From DASWVC01 sp036401335 (lineage in GTDB: Bacteria > Verrucomicrobiota > Verrucomicrobiia > Chthoniobacterales > JAFAMB01): a stretch of 28,232 nt of DNA. The position numbers were made by a program, and so were the translations under genes. Below, piece by piece: positions 7,941 to 15,758 of the stretch (position 1 is its first letter; each line of letters opens with the position of its first letter). Below the pieces are notes generated by a model. It was not told where the DNA came from. It did no database searches and saw only the letters and a list, made by a program, of their open reading frames with translations. The stretch is from positions 1 through 28,232 of the forward strand of contig DASWVC010000326.1 in assembly GCA_036401335.1 (NCBI GenBank), read 5' to 3'.

Positions 7941-10004
7941 GTGAATCCTGACCTTTGCGCGCTACCCCTGTCACACCGGAAACAAACGACTGATCCCCGT
8001 TGCTGGACCAAGCTTCGCAAATCCGGCCATCACGGCAAAAGCGTCCTTGCGTGTTCGCTCGGGATTTTTGGCGTTGTCGCGCACGGTGCCGGCCAGGACG
8101 TTTCCACCGGGCACAACCAGAACGAACGCTGGGGACTGGACGCCAGCGAGTCTGCCTTGGCCCCGGCAACGGTTTCCGCCGCAACCTTTGGGCTTAAGTT
8201 CAACCTCCTGGTTGATGGCAAGGTCGATGCCCAGCCCCTGTATGCAACCTCGGTGGGCATTCCCGGCAGCACCCGGCGCGTCAACCTCGTCGTGATCGCC
8301 ACGGAACACGGTACGGCTTACGCCTTTGACGCCGACTCGGGCGCACTCGTGTGGCAACGTTCCTTGCTAGGCAGCGCCGAGGTCCCCTCGGACGCCCGTG
8401 GGTGCAGCCAGATCAAGCCCGAAATCGGCGTGACGGCCACACCGGTGATTGACCGGCGGGCCGACGGTACCGGGCGCATTTACCTTGTGGCCATGAGCCG
8501 GGCCGCGGCTAACCCGATCTACCACCAGCGCCTCCACTCACTCGACTTGGCGACGGGGACCGAAGACCCCGCCGGCCCGGTGGAGATCTTAGCGCAGTAC
8601 CCCGGCCAAGGGCCGGGCAACAACGGCCGTGGCCAAGTCGTGTTCGACCCCAAGCAGTACAAGGAACGCGCAGCGTTGCTCCTGTTGAACAACCTGGTTA
8701 TCACCACCTGGGCCTCCCATTGCGACTTCGCTCCTTACACCGGCTGGATCCTGGCGTACGACAAAACGTCCCTGGCCCAGGTTTCAGTCCTGAACGTCGA
8801 TCCGAACGGCATTCCCGGCAGCAATTTTCTTCCTGACGGATCGGGCGGTTCGTTCTGGGGCTCCGGAGCAGGCCCTGCAGGGGTGCCTTCCGGCTACATC
8901 TACCTGATTTCCGCCAACGGACCTTTCGACGTCGGCCTGGTGAACGGTTCTCAACGCGCCGGAGACTACGGAGATACCCTGCTAAAGGTTATCGCTCGAA
9001 GTGGCGCCTTGCACGTCTTTGATTACTTCACGCCTTACAATCAACAGGACGAAGCCAGCCACGACACCGACTTCGGCTCCGGGGGTCCCATGCTGCTGCC
9101 CATTCTAAGAGACGCGGCCGGCCGGAATCGCTACCTTGCCGTGGGGGCTGGAAAAGACGGTAACCTCTACCTTGCGGACCGGGTAAATCTTGGAAAAACA
9201 AACCTGTCGCTGAACAACTCCAACCTTTACCAGGAACTGCCGGGGGCGTTGAGCCCAGGGATCTATGGCGCGCCCGCCTACTTCAATGGTGCAATTTACT
9301 ATGGACCGGTCGGCGGGCCGCTCCGGCGTTTCGCCTTGCAAAACGCTCGGCTGCTGCCTGCGCCGACGTCCTCGACGGCCGAGCCTTTCGGGTATCCCGG
9401 CACCACTCCCAGCGTCTCCGCTTTTGGCTCCACGAGGGGCATCGTCTGGGCGTACGAGAACGCAGGCAGCGGTCAGGCCGTGCTTCACGCTTACGACGCG
9501 GCGGACCTTACGAAAGAACTCTATTCCAGCGCTACCAACCCTACGCGGGACGCCTTCGGCGCCGGCAACAAGTTCATGGTTCCCACCATCGCCGGAGGAA
9601 AGGTTTTTGTCGGGACAACGAACTCCGTGGGAGTGTTCGGACTCCTGAGTCCGGTGCCTGCTGTCTCCGCAAGTGCTTCAATCCAGGTTGAGGCTTCCTC
9701 CATCCGTTTCAATGCGCATTCTTCCCTGTTTGAGCAGACCGTGGTTGTTAAGAACGTCGGTGACCGGACGTTACCCGGTCCCCTCTCGCTCGCGCTCGAC
9801 GGGTTAACTCCAACCGCTACCCTCGTCAACGCAAACGGCGCGACCACGTTGGATGCCACAGGCGCAAATCCGTACCGGACAATGCCGCGAGCCGGGGGCC
9901 TTCTGCAGGGTGCCTCCATTTCCTTTGAGCTCAAGTTCAGTGCACCGCCCGGAACGGTCATCACCCACAAGACCCGAGCCTTCGCGGGTTTCGGCGTCCT
10001 TTAA
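7941..10004 (+). CDS. secreted PQQ-type beta-propeller protein with C-terminal beta domain
   Basis: The 687 aa protein has an N-terminal export signal with a long, basic n-region (hydrophobic core at about 34-50, SVLACSLGIFGVVAHGAG). The body looks like a PQQ-repeat propeller: VVIATEHGTAYAFDADSGALVWQ is a typical blade, and further blades end in YLVAMSR, HSLDLATG, LKVIARSGALHVFDYF and YLAVGAGKDGNLYLADR. From about residue 585 an Ig-like/beta-sandwich domain follows (ASSIRFNAHSSLFEQTVVVK). The catalytic residues of quinoprotein dehydrogenases are not evident, so it may be a non-enzymatic secreted propeller. GTG 7941 is used because of the strong ribosome binding site. It sits alone, with a REP-like cluster after its stop. 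Confidence 0.85.
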   Translation: MNPDLCALPLSHRKQTTDPRCWTKLRKSGHHGKSVLACSLGIFGVVAHGAGQDVSTGHNQNERWGLDASESALAPATVSAATFGLKFNLLVDGKVDAQPLYATSVGIPGSTRRVNLVVIATEHGTAYAFDADSGALVWQRSLLGSAEVPSDARGCSQIKPEIGVTATPVIDRRADGTGRIYLVAMSRAAANPIYHQRLHSLDLATGTEDPAGPVEILAQYPGQGPGNNGRGQVVFDPKQYKERAALLLLNNLVITTWASHCDFAPYTGWILAYDKTSLAQVSVLNVDPNGIPGSNFLPDGSGGSFWGSGAGPAGVPSGYIYLISANGPFDVGLVNGSQRAGDYGDTLLKVIARSGALHVFDYFTPYNQQDEASHDTDFGSGGPMLLPILRDAAGRNRYLAVGAGKDGNLYLADRVNLGKTNLSLNNSNLYQELPGALSPGIYGAPAYFNGAIYYGPVGGPLRRFALQNARLLPAPTSSTAEPFGYPGTTPSVSAFGSTRGIVWAYENAGSGQAVLHAYDAADLTKELYSSATNPTRDAFGAGNKFMVPTIAGGKVFVGTTNSVGVFGLLSPVPAVSASASIQVEASSIRFNAHSSLFEQTVVVKNVGDRTLPGPLSLALDGLTPTATLVNANGATTLDATGANPYRTMPRAGGLLQGASISFELKFSAPPGTVITHKTRAFAGFGVL

Positions 10005-10057
10005 GCCGTCCGTCCCTTGCGGGCCGCGCGTGACCCGTCGAGCCCGAAGGCCCACCC

Positions 10058-10085
10058 GGTAGGGCGGCGAGTCCCTTCGCCGCCG
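10058..10085 (+). repeat. REP-like hairpin, copy 1
   Basis: A 28-nt element whose stem GGCGGCGA (10063-10070) pairs perfectly with TCGCCGCC (10077-10084) around the loop GTCCCT. It matches the element at 11202-11229 at 26 of 28 positions, and the two differences face each other in the stem. Confidence 0.75.
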
Positions 10086-10107
10086 GGCTATCGGGGGGCA
10101 TCCCCGG

Positions 10108-10147
10108 CAGGGTTGCGTGTCCCTGCGTGCCCTCCGGCAGGGCGGAG
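10108..10147 (+). repeat. diverged REP-like element with adjacent small hairpin
   Basis: The first part keeps the layout of copy 1 (GCAGGGTTGCGTGTCCCTGC), with a loop containing TCCC but a weaker stem. It is followed by the perfect hairpin CTCCG-GCAGGG-CGGAG (10132-10147). Confidence 0.4.
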
Positions 10148-10238
10148 TTGTGTGCGTCAAGTTCTGCAATAACGGGTTAGCTTGCGGACGGTCTTTTTGA
10201 TCCTTTGTTACTTCCGTTTTCTGTTTCTGTTTATCCGT

Positions 10239-10613
10239 TCAAGCTGCCTCCGCGAGGCGGGCCGTGCACAAGGCCCGCCCGCAAACGGTGCGTGACCCGA
10301 CCGACCGGACGGGCTTGAGGAGGTCACGAAGGGACTTGCCGCCCTGCCGGAGGTCGCGTGGGGACACGCGACACCACCCGACCGGCAATCTGTCCAAATC
10401 CTGAATAACTGTCGAAAAGTGATCCATTGAACGAACCGAAGAAGAATACAGACACCTTTTAGAGGAGTCGGGCTTCCGTCTCAGTTCCATTACGCCCACG
10501 GCATCGCTGGTAAGCGTTGTCGAAGGCAGACCGATATAGAAAGGCCCGTAGTTTACAGCGCTATAGATCCCGCAACCTGCGCCGATTGAGACAAGGATGA
10601 ACAATGATAACAC
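10239..10613 (-). CDS. possible small lipoprotein (doubtful)
   Basis: From a GTG at 10613 with AGGGGGG just upstream, the leftward frame reads VLSLFILVSIGAGCGIYS, a hydrophobic stretch ending in a lipobox-like GAGC, then SAVNYGPFYIGLPSTTLTSD and a basic region. The second half of the 124 aa frame runs through REP-like repeats, so the protein, if real, has a tail made of repeat DNA. It overlaps the start of the rightward gene at 10597 head-on by 17 bp. Positive charges before the hydrophobic core are missing. It may be chance. Confidence 0.25.
   Translation of the reverse strand: MLSLFILVSIGAGCGIYSAVNYGPFYIGLPSTTLTSDAVGVMELRRKPDSSKRCLYSSSVRSMDHFSTVIQDLDRLPVGWCRVSPRDLRQGGKSLRDLLKPVRSVGSRTVCGRALCTARLAEAA
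10256..10279. repeat. perfect 8-bp inverted repeat
   Basis: GGCGGGCC-GTGCACAA-GGCCCGCC, part of the same cluster of hairpins in the gap after the beta-propeller gene. No T-run follows, so it is not an obvious terminator. Confidence 0.6.
10323..10372 (-). repeat. two more REP-like units, reverse orientation
   Basis: Read on the minus strand, 10350-10323 repeats the core of copy 1 (GGGCGGCAAGTCCCTTCG) but its 3' arm is changed, so the stem is broken. Next to it, 10353-10372 is a perfect hairpin GTCGCGTG-GGGA-CACGCGAC whose minus-strand loop is TCCC, as in the other copies. Confidence 0.55.
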
Positions 10614-11109
10614 GGTTGCCCCCCTGGGCGGGGCTGACGCGCAGCAAGTCACCTTTGACGTCAGTGGGACCTACCCGGACAACTTTGCGGCCTCCAAGCT
10701 TACGGCGCCCAATGCGTCATTCCTGATCGAATTCACGGTAAAGCAAACCGTGCCGGCAACACCCCCGAACAGCCCGCTCTACTTCCAGACGCCGCTCGTG
10801 AACGCGTCGTACAGCTTTGAAGGCTTCACGCACCCCGCTCCGCCCACCAGTTCGTTCACCCGATCGGACTCCGCCGGGAACCTTGAGGCGATTTCGCTCA
10901 CCTTTCAGACCGGCACGTTTGTGCTTTCCAGCAACCCGCCTTCTCATGACCCGCTCTTGTCCGAGCGCTCGGGTTCGAATGGCAGGTTCGTGCTCGGCGA
11001 CCTCGGGGCCAGCCAAGCTTGGCACGTGCAATACACCCCCAATGGCGCACCCAGCGTCAACAACCGCGTCAATGTAAGCGAATTTGTGAGCAGGCTGGCC
11101 TCGGCTTGA
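10597..11109 (+). CDS. hypothetical protein flanked by REP-like hairpins
   Basis: The 170 aa product is rich in Ser, Thr, Pro and Asn and has alternating beta-type segments (VTFDVSGTYPDNFAASKL, LEAISLTFQTGTFVLSS, QAWHVQYTPNGAP), the composition of exported or surface proteins. It has no signal peptide in this frame: the first residues MNNDNTVAPLGGADAQ run straight into the beta region. The 5' end, including a signal sequence, may therefore have been lost or shifted out of frame; an in-frame TAG lies about 33 bp upstream. I do not recognise the family. AAGG lies very close to the ATG, so the start is uncertain. Confidence 0.55.
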   Translation: MNNDNTVAPLGGADAQQVTFDVSGTYPDNFAASKLTAPNASFLIEFTVKQTVPATPPNSPLYFQTPLVNASYSFEGFTHPAPPTSSFTRSDSAGNLEAISLTFQTGTFVLSSNPPSHDPLLSERSGSNGRFVLGDLGASQAWHVQYTPNGAPSVNNRVNVSEFVSRLASA

Positions 11110-11201
11110 GGCGCGCGGTGTTGCTGGATAGCGTTGCCGAATATCCTTTCTGAAGTTGCGCCGGCCTCCCGGTGGAAGAAAGGTGCGGGAAGCCCCGGTC
11201 T

Positions 11202-11229
11202 GGTAGGGCTGCGAGTCCCTTCGCAGCCG
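11202..11229 (+). repeat. REP-like hairpin, copy 2
   Basis: The stem GGCTGCGA (11207-11214) pairs perfectly with TCGCAGCC (11221-11228) around the loop GTCCCT. Compared with copy 1 a G-C pair has become T-A, with both sides changed. It lies between the hypothetical gene and the convergent acylase gene. Confidence 0.75.
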
Positions 11230-11242
11230 CCCGTTGCCGCCG

Positions 11243-13507
11243 TTAAAACGTTTCGTGTTGCCTGGCGTGCGCCAGGACCTCTGAACGGGTCCGGTGCACC
11301 GGCCGCAGCGTTTGCGCTTCAAAAAACGGCAACTGGTCGGTAAGGTGGGGCGACCCTGGCCGGGAAGCGTTGCCATAGACGAGCACCGCCCGGGCTTTGG
11401 CTCCTTCTGGGGCGAACTCCACGACCTGGATGTAGGTTTCACCGCCATAAGCGAAGGCCTGTTTGGTCCCCTGGAGGGGGTAGTAGTACACCTTGCGTAG
11501 AGCCCCGAACGGTTCATCGCTGCCGTTGCCAGGCGCGTTGATCACCGGCACTGCCTGCTGAAAAGCAGGGTCATGGGTGGCCAGCACCACCCGGTTCGCC
11601 TCGCCCCAGGCCTCGTCAAGTTGCCCAAATTGCGCTTCGACCTGTTTGGCTGCCTGCACGAGAAACGGCACCGCCCGAGCCGGCTCTTTCAACCCACGGG
11701 GCGTCGTCAACGGAGAACGGGTCGAAAACGGGATTCGAAACGCTGGGTAGGAAGGTCCCCAGCGCTCATCTTTCGGCGAATCGGCGTCCGCTACGTAGAG
11801 GCGGTGCCACTGCTGAAACAGCACGGCACCCCGGCTCCCGGCATCGCTCTTCTTGTCCCAGCGTTGCAGCACGGCGGCTGCCGCGACGGCCGTCGGGTCA
11901 CTGGAAGCGCTTCCGGCCGCGATGAGGTCGGGCAACACCCGCTCTGCCATGGTCATCGCGGTGGACATTTTCCCCTTAACGACATCAGAGGCCGTGAATT
12001 TGGAGTGCGACAAAAGAAAGGAGGCGCCGTGCTGGGGCCGAAAGTACATCTCGTCCGGTGCGAGGTAGCTTGGGTAGTCCTGGGACCGGATCGTTGGCGG
12101 AAACGCAGCGTACCAGGGCGGGTCGTTTGAGTTTTGGACGAAGCCGCCCGGCGGGTCGACGGTGCGCGGCAATTCGTCCCACCTGAGCGTGTCCGTCCAG
12201 AGGTTCGCGTCCGAAGTGCCGGGCAGCACACCGGCGTACTGCGCGTACGTACCGCCCGCCCGCCGGGGCTGCCGGCCTCCGAAGACGTACATGATCTTTC
12301 CATCCCGGTCCGCGTAAACTACGTTAAAGAAAGGCATCTGAAGCTGACGGCTGGCCCGGATAAATTCCGCCCGGTGCCGCGCAAGCATCATCTCCCAGTA
12401 CTGGCTCACGACCGAATGGGCATCGAGGCCGGCGACGCGCAACGCCAGGGCTTTGTCGCCGCGCCTGGCGACAACCGGCCCGTGGACGGACGAAAGCACC
12501 GTAACGGTATGGGTGGCAAGGCTGCCGTCCGGTTGCCGTACCTTGACCTCCGAGACTCGGGCCTCAAACGGGCGGACCTGACCGTCAAAGAGGTAACCGC
12601 CCTCTGCCAGTTGCAGTTCGTAGAGGTCGGCGTTCTTGATGGCGTTGTTCGTGTGCGTCCATCCGAGCCAGTCGTTGAAGCCGATGCCGAGGCAGGGTGA
12701 ACCCAGGAAGGCCACCCCGGAGGCGTTGACCAGTGGGGCCTCGGAGTCGCCCACCACCAAATGGGCTTCCATCCATTGGTAAACCCCGAGGCCCGGAAGC
12801 GGTTGATTAACACCCCACCCCAACTGGGGGTTGCCCATCAGGAGCGCATGCCCCGAGACGGACTTCGAGGGCGCGAGCGCCCAGCCATTTGAGGCCTCAT
12901 GCACCTTGGCTTGGACGGCTTGGCTGGTGCTGAGCCGGCCCTGCTGCCAGCCCGCCACCAACGAAGCGACGTTCGACTGGTACAACATGAAGTTGAAGTG
13001 GATGGTGAACTGGACCAAGGCCAGCACGTCGGTCGGTTCCGCGGGCAGCACCGGTTGAAGCACCGGGCTGATGCCATCCCGGTGAGCCGCCGCATACTGG
13101 TTCACACCGTCCACAAAAGCATTGATCAACGAACGTTGCGGTTGGCCCCCCTCCTGGTACCACTGCTTCGCGCGCTCGGGGATCCCATAAGTAACCACCC
13201 GCGTGTCGCTCTCGAGGTTTGCGCCCTGCACGCCCGCACCGAAATATTCGGCAGACCGGCCCCGGGCCGCGGCGATGTTTTGCAGGATCAGCTCGGCATG
13301 ATTCTCCATCTGGGCATAACCGAAGCCACGCACGACGGTTAGAAGGTCGGGGCCATAGATGTGCGGGATCCCAAGTTCATCCCAGAAGATCTCGCCCTGG
13401 GATTGACGCGGGGCCGCCGACAAAGCTTTTTCCAGGGATGAACCAGCGGACGCGGAGTGATTACCAGGGAGGGCCATAAGGGCAGCAAACAAAAAACATC
13501 CAACCAC
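11243..13507 (-). CDS. penicillin/AHL acylase family Ntn-hydrolase (peptidase S45)
   Basis: This large exported hydrolase would be made as a precursor and cut into alpha and beta chains, with the new N-terminal Ser as catalyst. Early alpha-chain motifs are present: IFWDELGIPHIYGPD and GFGYAQMENHAELILQ. The cleavage site reads VHEASNGWALAPSKS, with the predicted nucleophile Ser at about residue 206, followed by LLMGNPQLGW as in family members. Substrates in the family are penicillins, acyl-homoserine lactones and other N-acyl amides; which one applies here is unknown. The start is uncertain. GTG 13507 gives MVGCFLFAALMALPG as export signal, while the frame stays open to 13708, which would overlap the divergent PEBP gene. 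At 754 aa the length suits the PvdQ/QuiP range. Confidence 0.85.
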   Translation of the reverse strand: MVGCFLFAALMALPGNHSASAGSSLEKALSAAPRQSQGEIFWDELGIPHIYGPDLLTVVRGFGYAQMENHAELILQNIAAARGRSAEYFGAGVQGANLESDTRVVTYGIPERAKQWYQEGGQPQRSLINAFVDGVNQYAAAHRDGISPVLQPVLPAEPTDVLALVQFTIHFNFMLYQSNVASLVAGWQQGRLSTSQAVQAKVHEASNGWALAPSKSVSGHALLMGNPQLGWGVNQPLPGLGVYQWMEAHLVVGDSEAPLVNASGVAFLGSPCLGIGFNDWLGWTHTNNAIKNADLYELQLAEGGYLFDGQVRPFEARVSEVKVRQPDGSLATHTVTVLSSVHGPVVARRGDKALALRVAGLDAHSVVSQYWEMMLARHRAEFIRASRQLQMPFFNVVYADRDGKIMYVFGGRQPRRAGGTYAQYAGVLPGTSDANLWTDTLRWDELPRTVDPPGGFVQNSNDPPWYAAFPPTIRSQDYPSYLAPDEMYFRPQHGASFLLSHSKFTASDVVKGKMSTAMTMAERVLPDLIAAGSASSDPTAVAAAAVLQRWDKKSDAGSRGAVLFQQWHRLYVADADSPKDERWGPSYPAFRIPFSTRSPLTTPRGLKEPARAVPFLVQAAKQVEAQFGQLDEAWGEANRVVLATHDPAFQQAVPVINAPGNGSDEPFGALRKVYYYPLQGTKQAFAYGGETYIQVVEFAPEGAKARAVLVYGNASRPGSPHLTDQLPFFEAQTLRPVHRTRSEVLAHARQHETF

Positions 13508-13610
13508 GCGTGATCCGGTAGAGGATCCGCCCAGAAAATTGTGCTGACGCCCGGTAGCGCCGCTTGCTAGGCTCTGGAGGGACGCCTTTGGAGGCGATCC
13601 TAAATACGAA

Positions 13611-14186
13611 ATGGTTTTTGCAATCAGGCTCACGGTCGTCGGTCCCTTGCTTATTTTAATCTTCTGGAATTCGTGTTCAGGAAGCGCAAGGGCGGCCGAT
13701 GACCTCAAGCTTTATGTGGCTGGCCTCAAGGCTGGTGAGACGATCCCCCAACGGTTCCGCCACCAGCGGCAGCCTTGTTCCGGAGAGGACCTTTCCCCGG
13801 AAATTTCGTGGGGAAACCTGCCAAAACAGGCAAGAAGCCTTGCTTTCGTGGTATGGGACGAAGACGCACCTAAACCAGGCGGATTTTACCATTGGGCACT
13901 CATCAACATTCCACGGTCCGTTAAGGCGCTTCCGGAAGGCGCCGGCAACGTCGTGATGGGACGAACGCCCCACGGCGCCGTGCAGTTGATCAACGATTGG
14001 GGTGAACAAGGCTACGGTGGTCCTTGTCCCCCGGGAGGTAGACAGCACCATTACCATTTTACATTGTATGCGCTGAAGGCAGATCAGCTTCCGATTGACC
14101 AACGAACGAAGGCTGCTGACGCCATTGGTCAGATAAGGAACGCCTTGCTGTCCAGTTCCGAACTGGTTTTGGTGGCCGGAAGTTGA
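13611..14186 (+). CDS. exported PEBP family protein (YbhB/YbcL-like)
   Basis: The 191 aa protein has a signal peptide (MVFAIRLTVVGPLLILIFWN, probable cleavage after SARAA near 29) and a full phosphatidylethanolamine-binding protein domain. Ligand-pocket motifs are visible: CSGEDLSPEISW (56-67), DEDAP (83-87), HWALINIP (94-101), YGGPCPP (135-141) and HHYHFTLYAL (146-155). Bacterial PEBPs are small-molecule binders of unsettled role, often called Raf-kinase-inhibitor-like by similarity only. It diverges from the acylase gene across roughly 100 bp. The ribosome binding site is poor: GGAGG lies about 16 nt upstream of the ATG. Confidence 0.9.
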   Translation: MVFAIRLTVVGPLLILIFWNSCSGSARAADDLKLYVAGLKAGETIPQRFRHQRQPCSGEDLSPEISWGNLPKQARSLAFVVWDEDAPKPGGFYHWALINIPRSVKALPEGAGNVVMGRTPHGAVQLINDWGEQGYGGPCPPGGRQHHYHFTLYALKADQLPIDQRTKAADAIGQIRNALLSSSELVLVAGS

Positions 14187-14343
14187 ACTGCCGGCAAGGC
14201 GGCGGTCCTCTCCCGTCCACCCCCACCGCGAATTCAAACGTGGTTGGCGACGCGCATGTCAAGGCAAACGGCACCGGCCCAGGGTGCCGTCTGCGTTGCG
14301 GGTCGGGGACCGAACCGGGATTCGGCCGGGTGATCCCGATGTT

Positions 14344-14511
14344 CTACGCGTTTGTGTCGCGTTTGCTCTCTTCAGCTGCTTGCCCGACGTCGGCCGGCTC
14401 GTCTTCCTTACGTGTCGCCTCGCGTTCGTGTTTGGTCTGCTCCGGTGATGAACCTGAATGGGGCTCGTTGCTTGAGGATTTCTGCTCGCTTTGGTCTTCT
14501 GGATCTTTCAT
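14344..14511 (-). CDS. small hydrophilic protein (hypothetical)
   Basis: The 55 aa frame from ATG 14511 to TAG 14344 reads MKDPEDQSEQKSSSNEPHSG and continues with almost only Glu, Lys, Asp, Ser, Gln and Arg, ending in EESKRDTNA. Such sustained charged, low-complexity composition is unlike the Arg/Ala/Pro-rich chance frames elsewhere in this GC-rich window, which is the main argument that it is real. It probably is disordered. It lies 74 bp beyond the GH130 stop on the same strand and could be the last gene of the manA-GH130 unit. No good ribosome binding site is visible. Confidence 0.4.
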   Translation of the reverse strand: MKDPEDQSEQKSSSNEPHSGSSPEQTKHEREATRKEDEPADVGQAAEESKRDTNA

Positions 14512-14585
14512 GGCCGCTGGCACCGTACATGAAAGGGGAGAGAAAATGCCAACGGTACTTTCGTAACGCCGGCGGGCAGTTTCCC

Positions 14586-15686
14586 CTACGGCAATCCGGT
14601 GTTTGGGTCAGCGGCCGGCAGATGTTCCGGCACATCAAGACGCGCCACGCCGATCCGGTCGTCAGCCATTCCGTAATAAACGTCGATCCGGTCCGGCAAT
14701 CCGAGGTCGTCGCGCCGGTCGATTCCGGTAGGAAATACCACATTGGCAACGAGCCCTTGACGTTCCTGCGGCAACTCCGGCGCCAGCACCGGCTGTGGCG
14801 ACCGGTAGCGAATGGTCCGTGGATCTTCCGTTGATAGCACCATTACCCCGGCGGAGTAGCACAGGTGCCGCCCAACCTTGCCCGGCTCCTCCATTTCACT
14901 GACGCCGTGGTAGAGGATCAACCAGCCGTGCCGGGTAAGAACGGGGGGAGCGCCGATGCCGATCTTAAGCGATTCCCAGGGCGCGACCGGGACGGCCAGC
15001 CGGTGATGCGAAGTAAAATGGCACAAGCGGCAGGGCTCACGGTCCGCGATGTCCATGTCGCGGTAAGACATCCAGATGCTTTCCCGATGAAGGTCCACGT
15101 CGTTGACCGGCGAACCACTTGCCTTTTCCTCGGGAAGCGTTCCGGGAAAGAGCGGCCGGTGCAGGATCGCCAGTGCAGCCTGGCCCGACGGGTCTGGAAC
15201 GGCAGTCGGGAAGACACCGGCATCCTTGTTCGCGATGCCATCGAACACGATGTCTTTGTACGGACAAAAAGTGGCCAAACCCAACCGCTGCCATTCAACA
15301 AGATTTTCCGATACGGCCAAGGCGATCCGCGGGCCCGCCGACGAAAATGCCGTGTAGCTCATCACATAATGCCCGAGCGGTTCTACAAACGTGATTCGCG
15401 GATCCTCGCAACCGCCGCCACCGTCGGGCCGTCGTTCGTAATCCGCTTCCGGTTCAAGGGCGACGCCAAGCCGCTCCACCCCAAACGGGTCACCGGCTTC
15501 ATTAAATAGTACCCGCGCGATGCCGATTCGGGAATAATTGCCCCGTGCCACGAGCCGTGGAAACAGGTAAAGCTCACCGTCGAGACCACGGATGGCGGCC
15601 GGATTCAGGACGCCCTCAACCTCGAGCGCATTGCCTGGCTCCGGTTCCATCAACTGCCCCAGACGCTGCATTTGGAAGCCACTCAT
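14586..15686 (-). CDS. GH130-family glycoside phosphorylase/hydrolase (mannoside-active type)
   Basis: The 366 aa five-bladed beta-propeller enzyme carries GH130 motifs: VLNPAAIRGLDGELYLFPRL near the N-terminus, GGGGCEDPRITFVE with the Asp of the catalytic EDPR motif (about residue 95), then GIGAPPVLTRHGWLILYHGV and the terminal DRIDVYYGMADDRIGVA. GH130 enzymes mostly split beta-mannosides with phosphate to give mannose-1-phosphate; some are hydrolases. The subfamily cannot be fixed here. GGAGAAGAG lies just upstream of ATG 15686, which favours it over the in-frame ATG 15704. manA lies 72 bp upstream on the same strand, which fits a route from mannosides to fructose-6-phosphate, although no phosphomannomutase is nearby. 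Confidence 0.87.
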   Translation of the reverse strand: MSGFQMQRLGQLMEPEPGNALEVEGVLNPAAIRGLDGELYLFPRLVARGNYSRIGIARVLFNEAGDPFGVERLGVALEPEADYERRPDGGGGCEDPRITFVEPLGHYVMSYTAFSSAGPRIALAVSENLVEWQRLGLATFCPYKDIVFDGIANKDAGVFPTAVPDPSGQAALAILHRPLFPGTLPEEKASGSPVNDVDLHRESIWMSYRDMDIADREPCRLCHFTSHHRLAVPVAPWESLKIGIGAPPVLTRHGWLILYHGVSEMEEPGKVGRHLCYSAGVMVLSTEDPRTIRYRSPQPVLAPELPQERQGLVANVVFPTGIDRRDDLGLPDRIDVYYGMADDRIGVARLDVPEHLPAADPNTGLP

Positions 15687-15758
15687 CGACTCTTCTCCGT
15701 GCATGTAGTGACGGGCTGAACGCCATCCAAATTAGGTACCATGAGCCTTTTCATTGGG

